Shown: in pieces, positions 57,617 through 64,000 of the stretch
Position numbering within the stretch: position 1 is the stretch's first letter
Layout of the letters: every line of letters begins with the position of its first letter
DNA from: Alligator mississippiensis
Taxonomy: Eukaryota > Chordata > Crocodylia > Alligatoridae
DNA length: 64,000 nucleotides
Reading direction: 5' to 3'
Assembly: GCF_030867095.1 (NCBI RefSeq)
Contig: NC_081831.1
Location: forward strand, 64,494,716-64,558,715
Position numbers and translations under genes: made by a program
The notes under the pieces: generated by a model
What the model was told of the DNA's origin: nothing
What the model saw: only the letters and a program-made list of their open reading frames with translations
Database searches by the model: none

Positions 57617-57728
57617 AGCCAGCTAGGACTAGAAAAGAGAGAGAGAAAGAAAGAGGAGGGGGAAGAGATCAAACAACCACTGCAAGGAGCAGGATGTCCT
57701 GGCAAGACACAGCCGGGCTATGAGCATC

Positions 57729-58161
57729 ATGTATGTGGGTTATCTCTTGGATAAAGAAGCCAGCATGTATCCGGGATCTGCAAGGTGCAACAATAACAAC
57801 CTGCCAGTGCAAAACTTTGTCTCTACGCCACCCTACTCAGATTATATGGGATATCATCATGTGCCAAGTATGGACAACCATGGACAAACTTCAGGAACCT
57901 GGGGATCTCACTATGGCCCACAAAGAGAGGATTGGAATGCCTATGGGCCCGGACCCTCCAGCACAGTTACTGCTGCACAGATCAATGGCTCCTCTCCTGG
58001 GCAGGTTTCCTACAGTTCTACTGATTACAACTCTCTCCATCCTACTGGATCTGGGGTTTTACCTCCTGTAGATACAATTAACACGGAGCAAATCTCTCCC
58101 AACCCTCAAAGGCACAGCTCTTATGAATGGATGCGGAAAACGGTGCAATCTACTTCCACAG
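57729..58161 (+). CDS. CDX4: CDX4 first coding exon (caudal-type homeobox protein, N-terminal part)
   Basis: CDX proteins are nuclear homeodomain transcription factors that set posterior Hox expression, axial extension and embryonic blood formation, acting downstream of Wnt. This exon encodes 144 residues plus one base. The start MYVGYLLDKEASMYPG fits the conserved caudal N-terminus; an upstream in-frame ATG at 57720 would add only MSI, and 57729 matches the family start and has A at -3. Features in order are the Caudal activation region with NFVSTPPYSDYMGYHHVPSM, REDWNAYGPGPSSTV, and EWMRKTVQSTSTG just before the splice. YMGYHHVPSMD and the absence of Ala or His runs point to CDX4 rather than CDX1 or CDX2. 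The exon ends ACAG|GTATGT in phase 1, which lets the next exon continue as G-K-T-R as in known CDX genes. The homeodomain exon is outside the window. No frame defects are seen. Confidence 0.93.
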
Positions 58162-58259
58162 GTATGTGGGCACTGGGGGTTAGGGAGAATGAGAATCCTG
58201 ATTTTTCTTACAGATTTTCTTGCTATCCATTAAGTAGTGATTCTACTCCTGCATGATAT

Positions 58260-58267
58260 CTTTGATC
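58260..58267 (-). promoter_or_regulatory. TCF/LEF-type motif at the start of intron 1
   Basis: CTTTGATC, read in reverse GATCAAAG, is a good match to the TCF/LEF consensus. It lies 98 bp into the intron and is followed by GGTTTATTAC, which resembles CDX/HOX-type AT-rich sites. CDX4 is a known Wnt target in other vertebrates; that this site is used is inference. Confidence 0.35.
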
Positions 58268-60064
58268 ACATGGTTTATTACATTGCCATTCCTGATATCT
58301 GATATTGGGGCAAAAGAAAAATCAGCTTCTAAAGGAAAAGAAAATGCTCAGTGCACTGAAGTGACCTCACTTGTTATGAAATGTGCAACATCTTGGCTGA
58401 ATTTCTAAATTGTATGATTTAAATGAGATTTGCCAGTGTATTTCCAGGGGAAAAAAACAACAAAAAATAGCGTTAAAGCCCTGATTTTTACTTTCCTTAT
58501 TAACTGTCCTCCAGTTTTAAAGTAAGCATGACAAAATGCAAACCAAAATATACATTTAGCACAGATGCCAAAACCAAGGCTTTACACTGAAAATTATTTC
58601 TTGAAACCTGAAGATCTTTCTCAGGTAGGATGACAAATTGAAGTTAACTGAGCAAGGATAAGGATCATGCGTCCAGAAAAAAGTCAACACCATAGCTCCT
58701 TTTTAAAATATTAATGTTTTAAAAGTGAATAGATAAGGAAAGGTTTGTTTCAGTTGTCTTATCACAGGAAGGAACACTGAAACCCCTAGTTACACAACCA
58801 ATCAAATACCTTAGCAGGTCAATCTGATTCAGTAAAAAATTGAGTAGGTAAAAGTAATAGGTAACAATAACCATATAACAGGTAAAAATTAATCCCCAAA
58901 CCCTAGGAAAAGGTTCTGTTTGATGACGGAATGAAACAAGGCAACAAAATTAGCACAGTTTGCCTATTAAATATCCCTAAATCAAAACACAACCATCAGG
59001 GGAGAGGAAACAAAACCAAAAGGCTGCCTGGGAAGAACCGAGGCAAAACTGTGTGTGAAAGCAGCATACCCTGTGAGGTGCTGAGTACCCTCTACTCCCA
59101 TTTTGCCCAGTAGGAATCAAGGGTTCTCAGTACCTGTTTAGTGCTCAAGTCTTTCAGCTACACTGCAGGGGATTTCTTTCTTCCCTTTTCCCAGCCTTTG
59201 TCTTTTGCACTCTGTAAACAATGCTTTAAATTTAACCAGGATTTGAATTTCTGAAGGGAAAATAAAACCAAACAATATCCTAAATAATCAAATGGAAGAA
59301 ATACAGAAAACCCTACATTAAAATGGTGCATCTGATCTTCTAGGGCCAAACTGCAGCAGACCTACCTAGGCTGAATAGTCTTTTTTATCATGTTTAAGAC
59401 ACCTGAACTGAATGGGAGAATTTATGTAGTAGGGGGGGTGAGTGAGGATATTACCATTTTAAGTCCTTAAAACATGAGGTTATGCACCAGGTGTTTTTAA
59501 AATCAGTTCCTTCCTGCACATCCAGCACTCTCCAGCTACCAAAGCACAGACCCACACATCTAAAAGAGATGCTATGTCTTCCAAGTAACAATCCATCCTC
59601 TTTTAAATGTGAAGAAATGCACATCAAGGATACAGAGCACAAAGATTTGGAGCTCATGAGCCAAATGGCAGAAAACCTCCTCCAAATAAAATGCCCCCCT
59701 CCTCCTCCCTGCTTTTCAGCTCTTATCCTCCATTCCTCCTACATTTTCATACCTATCATTTTGGACTACAAACTCTTCCGGGCAGCCTTCATCTCCTAAG
59801 CAGATCCCATCTCCTTACCTGCCCATGCAGCCTTCTCACCTGGTGGGCACTGTATTACACGTGTAAAGAACAAGAACCTTGTCACTGCCCACCTAATAGC
59901 ATGACCTGCGCTCTTTCATACTAGCCCTGACAGCTCTAAGTCTTGCAAGGTGCAGAGCCTGCAGCAGGAAGCACGGGTGTGAAGTGCTCACACCTTTCCA
60001 TTCTGTACTGCCTGCTCTGATGAGGCCCTCAACTTTTAGGAGCTCAAAAGGAGCTGAAGGTGCT

Positions 60065-60195
60065 CAGCATCTCATAGGATCAGACCCTACAAAGGTGATT
60101 CTTATTCAAATGCCTAAAAGTCAACCAAAGGGGCACTGAATGCCGTGGGAGCCTTTCTACTGACTTAACTGGGTATTGGATCAGGCCTAACAAGA
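60065..60195. repeat. Trace of an ancient dispersed repeat in intron 1
   Basis: AGGATCAGACCCTACAAAGG is followed by CTGACTTAACTGGGTATTGGATCAGGCC-like words. They resemble the GGATCAGGCCC/CAATGGG sequence dispersed in sauropsid genomes. Confidence 0.3.
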
Positions 60196-60699
60196 GAAAT
60201 CCTTCCTTCTGAGCAATAATGTCAAAACAGCAAGTTTTTCCTATTGCCTATTCTCTCTGCTATTGAATTTTTAATTCTGGAAAGCTCAGCTAGCCACAAC
60301 AGCCATTTCACTAGGGAGGGTGCTGCTCCTAGCCCTCATTCTCTTCAAGCTTCTCATCCTGCTTTTAAAAGGAACAAATTGTTCCCAAGTTTTCCATCAG
60401 GATTAAACTTGTTTAACTACCATCCTTAACATCCATAGGTCCTATGCATGTAAGTGTGAGTTCAAGTGAGATACAGGAGAATTTCCCATTTAGTAAGCCA
60501 GTTGCAAATTCTTAAATGTTTGCCAGATCATAGTGCACACCATTCTTTAGGAGGAAACCCACTGCAGTTTACACCCTCCGAGCCCTGTACAAATATTAAG
60601 TCTGATCCATCACTATTTTGTTTGTTCAGCAAAACTATGATGATTTCAGTAAAAGCTTGCCTATATAAGGACCCCAGAATCAAGCCCATTGTCAAATTA

Positions 60700-60790
60700 G
60701 CTGTCCCAAGTACTGTTGCCCCTTTTTTACAAAGGAAAAAAACTAAAGTTCAAGAGCCAACTTGCCCATGGTCACTCAGCCAGAAGCCAA
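60700..60790 (-). mobile_element. MIR-family SINE remnant in intron 1
   Basis: TTTTTTACAAAGGAAAAAAAC, then AACTTGCCCATGGTCACTCAGC is the reverse complement of the MIR core. Confidence 0.65.
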
Positions 60791-61864
60791 AATAAATTAG
60801 ATGAATTGAATACAGTCAATGAATATTAATGCAAGATAATCTTGCAAGTCTACAAGGATTGCTCCCATTAATAATTCCCTTGGAACTCAGCAGAGCTACT
60901 TGCATTAGGATTACTCACAGGAGCCGTCATGTCTGTGAATAAGGACTACCGGCAGGAGCCCTAATATGGAACAAATTCTCCACCTACAATGATTTTTACA
61001 GTGGGCTTCTCTCACTGTCGTTTTCTGCCCTCTTGACCTGACAAGTGCTGAAGGACAACCTATTACCCATTCTCTATTATTGTCTTATTCCCTGGATGTC
61101 TTTCCACCACTGTTCTTCTTTCTTGTTGTTACAATTTGCATGGAAATAAAGAAAAAAAAATTGCAGCTAGTACAATTTTAACAACAATTAAGACCAGGTT
61201 CTTAGGTGGGAAAAGGTGAAATCAACTGAATTATTCCAGTTTAAACCAGTGGAAAAGATGCTTCTCAGGATGCAGCATCAGGGACTGGCTTGTCAGTTTG
61301 GTGGTGCTACTTTAGTAACGCATTACTTTAGTCCACCATTTTCAGGTTGAAGGATATATTTCCTTTGGTTTATAATCCCCTCTCCTAGGTGCTTTGGGAT
61401 TGGAGTGCGGTGGGGCCCAGATTTATACCCACTGGCAACATTTGGACTGAGTGCTTGGTCATTGCACTGTTTAAGGGGTTGAACAAACAAAAGAAAGCAA
61501 AATATGTTAGGACTTCAGAGAAGGGCTCAGAAGAGACTTCTAGGAGGAAAAATTTTGAGCATTAAACATTCAAGTTTTTTTACCCCAGGATATAGTTGGG
61601 GCTATGCCCTTCTCTCTCACAGTTGCCCCTTCCCGCTCCGAAGTTACCACACAAAGGGGCAAAGACAGACAAGGCAACTGTCAACTAGCAAAAGGGCACC
61701 TTAAAGCCCTGGCAAAGATCCCAATACATCCTTCAGCTCTCCTCACATTTTCCAAAGAATTCAAAGGGAAAACTGAAGAGAAAATTTTCAGGGGAAACTG
61801 AAAAAATGTGGTTTGGACCATACCAAAATTCACCCCATTTGGGTTTCATTGCTACTGACTTCCT

Positions 61865-61925
61865 GCCCCTGGGGCAGGGGGCCGGACTTGATGATCTCCC
61901 AAGGTCCCTCTGGCCCGAACGTCTA
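61865..61925 (+). mobile_element. CR1 3' end remnant in intron 1
   Basis: CCCTGGGGCAGGGGGCCGGA, then CTTGATGATCTCCCAAGGTC and CCCTCTGGCCCGAACGTCTA correspond to the last 60 bp before a CR1 tail; the octamer tail itself is not recognisable. Confidence 0.8.
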
Positions 61926-62999
61926 TTAAATCTACCAGGAAGAGATTGCTCCCTTGTATTTTTGCAGAAGAGACAGAAACGTCACTTTCTGGTTTTGTGA
62001 GAAAGCAGCAGTGGTGTTTTCTCACAAACTGAGTTGAAACCATAACAAAACCAAGGCTTTGAGACACTGGTGACAATTCACTTCGCTGGCAGTTTCATTA
62101 ACAATGTGAATTTAGTCACAGAGCTGTGGGGCAGAAGAGGTGGCTCTTTCTTATCATAAAGTAGAAAAGAGGCACAGGGTTTTATGATGGGATAAGAAAG
62201 GGGATGGAAGGAAAGTGATTAAAGGCAGAGCTAGACACTTCCTGTACACAATGACTTCAATATCGTGCTTGTCCAATGACACTGTTATTCTGAAAAGACA
62301 GGTCACACGCCGGTTATGACAAGTATCCTACATGTCATGCTCACATCGCTGACGCTTGCCAAAGGACACTGCTTAGCCTTTGAAGAGCACAGCAACTCCA
62401 TTCCTTGCATCTTTAGAAAGAGAAAAAATGCCATGGGAAGGAACTGCCCTCCTCCTAAAGGCCCATAGTGACCAGGTGCTGAATGCCTACAGGGTATTTG
62501 TGGGGATTTCAATTCATCCCTTGTTCTCTTGACTTACAGTCATGAAGGAGGGAGCACATTAGGAGAAATCCCTTTTTCAGCAGTTTACACACTTCTGCTA
62601 TCCAAAAATCAACATGTTGAGTAGGGGACCCATCCAATCAGCAGTGGAAGGTGAGAAAAGATGGAGAGCAATTCTGCTATGGATCCAGTGGATTTGATGT
62701 GGCTTACTTCAGTGTGGTATCTCCAAGTTTATACTAGGAAAACCAAGAACAGAATTGGGCCAGTGAGTTCTGGCACAAAACATCAGAAGAGATCCCGAGT
62801 AGAAAAGCCTGGTCAGACAAGCCAACATAACCGGGAGCAAAATCCTGCACTTAGTCACATGACACGTCTCAACTCAAATATTCTGCTTTTTCCCTTTAGG
62901 CATGGATCTCCCCAAATATATACAGTGATAATATATTACTAGGGACAAAAGTTATCTTCAGAACAGGGAAAGAATGTTTCACATACTATGCAAACATAG

Positions 63000-63115
63000 A
63001 ACATGATCCTAGAAGCATTTATGCATGTAGTTTTACTCATGGGTAGTACTATTCAATTCAAAAGGTCTTCTTTGCAGAGGTTGAGTTACTCACAAGCATA
63101 TATGCCAGACTGGGC
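63000..63115. repeat. Trace of an ancient dispersed repeat in intron 1
   Basis: TTTATGCATGTAGTTTTACTC followed after about 70 bp by GTTGAGTTACTCACAAGCAT has the same layout as 56840-56950. Confidence 0.3.
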
Positions 63116-64000
63116 CCATATACTGCTTCTGAAATAAAAGGAAGCTGAATTTTCATTGTAACTATTTCAGAATATCCACTTTGGATTCATTCTGCCCTTT
63201 CTATCATTAAATATTAAAGAAACTCCAGGCGTATCTCATTAGAGGAATGTGAAGCAGACTTCTGGATTCTAATCTGAAGATATGCAAAATCAAAACTGTG
63301 TCTGTATATGAGTTTTGCAGATTCCCCATTTGTGTGCAATGGATGGATCCGGACACTAACCCCCCCAGTACTGAAGTTATGCACATTTGAACTCTGTAGC
63401 TCAGACCCACCAGCAGGCCAGAATTTGTCCTTTATTCTATCATTTATTTCAGGTGCCCTCAGATCAGCACAATTTTCATTCATGTAACTGTGGCTCTCTA
63501 CAATTAATGTGACACTGCAGCATCTACATAGGTATCTACATGAACATAGATAGATCCAAGATTTTTTTGAGTGATGTTAGCACACATGAGGCAGGAGGAC
63601 ACTCCTGAACAGTTAAGAATGGAGGATGAAAAAGAGGCCAGAGCCAGTTCTAATGCTAATTTATTTTGCTTTGTAAACTAGTTGTGAGGTCTGAGGGTAT
63701 TTTTTTTCCTTCCCTGAGCTACATTGTCTTAGGTTTTGAGGTCTATCTGTCATACTGAGGCAACAGACCCTTTTAACACTTCTTTTTGCTTTGATATGCA
63801 GTCCTGTCTCTTCCTTCTCCCTCTTTTCTTCAGGAGTTATATTGCCGGAAAGGGTGATGATTTTCACAGCAAATAAAGAGGCCTTCTCCTAGCTTTATTG
63901 TCTTCAGAAGAAATGCTCTGTGAATTTTATGACCAATGGGAAAGCTGTTCCCTTCCCCCCACTCAACCCTGGCCAGTCACAAAGATTGCTAGAGTAAGTG

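Larger units (their letters stand above)
58162..64000 (+). other. CDX4: CDX4 intron 1, 5' part (over 5.8 kb)
   Basis: The donor GTATGT at 58162-58167 begins the intron. Translation into it continues open for about 30 codons to a stop at 58254-58256, but that is read-through, not coding. No homeobox-like frame (the usual YRVVYTDHQ region) occurs in any frame up to 64000, so the acceptor lies beyond. Apart from the small repeats listed separately, the sequence is unique and no other gene was found. Confidence 0.85.

Noticed and set aside
57720..57728. Upstream ATG as the CDX4 start
   Set aside because: It adds only three residues and the family start MYV/MYG matches the second ATG, although use of the first cannot be excluded.
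58162..58256. CDX4 frame continuing past the exon boundary to a stop
   Set aside because: The ACAG|GTATGT donor matches the known exon border of CDX genes, and the continuation loses all similarity.

Overview
This window looks like vertebrate nuclear DNA, most likely sauropsid and probably crocodilian. The grounds are introns and long gene-poor stretches, three sizeable CR1 LINE copies, MIR-like SINE remnants, many short non-autonomous hAT elements, and PIF/Harbinger elements with MITEs rich in a TTACTGCACAGTAA palindrome (these recall the Chompy-type MITEs of crocodilians; that match is from memory and was not searched). No bacterial-style operons, tRNAs, rRNAs or CRISPR arrays are present.

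Only one host protein-coding gene can be supported. It is the first coding exon of a caudal-type homeobox gene, best matched to CDX4, at 57729-58161 on the + strand, ending in a clean splice donor. A plausible proximal promoter lies at about 57470-57640. The homeobox exon is not in the window, so 58162-64000 is read as intron 1. Everything upstream (1 to about 57300) is the 5' intergenic flank of this gene and consists of repeats embedded in unannotatable unique DNA.

Layout: 1-10.7 kb, two hAT-type elements (one inside the remains of another), a TA microsatellite and a GC-rich block. 10.8-13.3 kb, a long 5'-truncated CR1 on the - strand. 17-21.4 kb, a Harbinger MITE with a hAT-like element nested in it, an L3/CR1 tail and three copies of a hAT family. 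26.5-31.7 kb, a decayed Harbinger element keeping both of its genes, a Myb/SANT protein (+) and a DDE transposase (-), arranged convergently. 32-39 kb, MIR and LINE fragments. 39.6-40.4 kb, a probable solo LTR. 40.9-41.5 kb, a striking alternating inverted-repeat structure. 41.5-51.1 kb, two + strand CR1 copies with DNA elements between and inside them. 52.1-56.5 kb, more hAT and Harbinger MITEs. 57.3-64 kb, the CDX4 promoter, exon 1 and part of intron 1.

The mobile-element genes are all broken by stops or frameshifts. The most informative signals are the precise 8-bp target duplications that date and order several nested insertions, the palindrome array shared with the Harbinger MITEs, and the CDX4 start region. 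Intergenic calls rest on terminal repeats and remembered consensus sequences, not on database searches.
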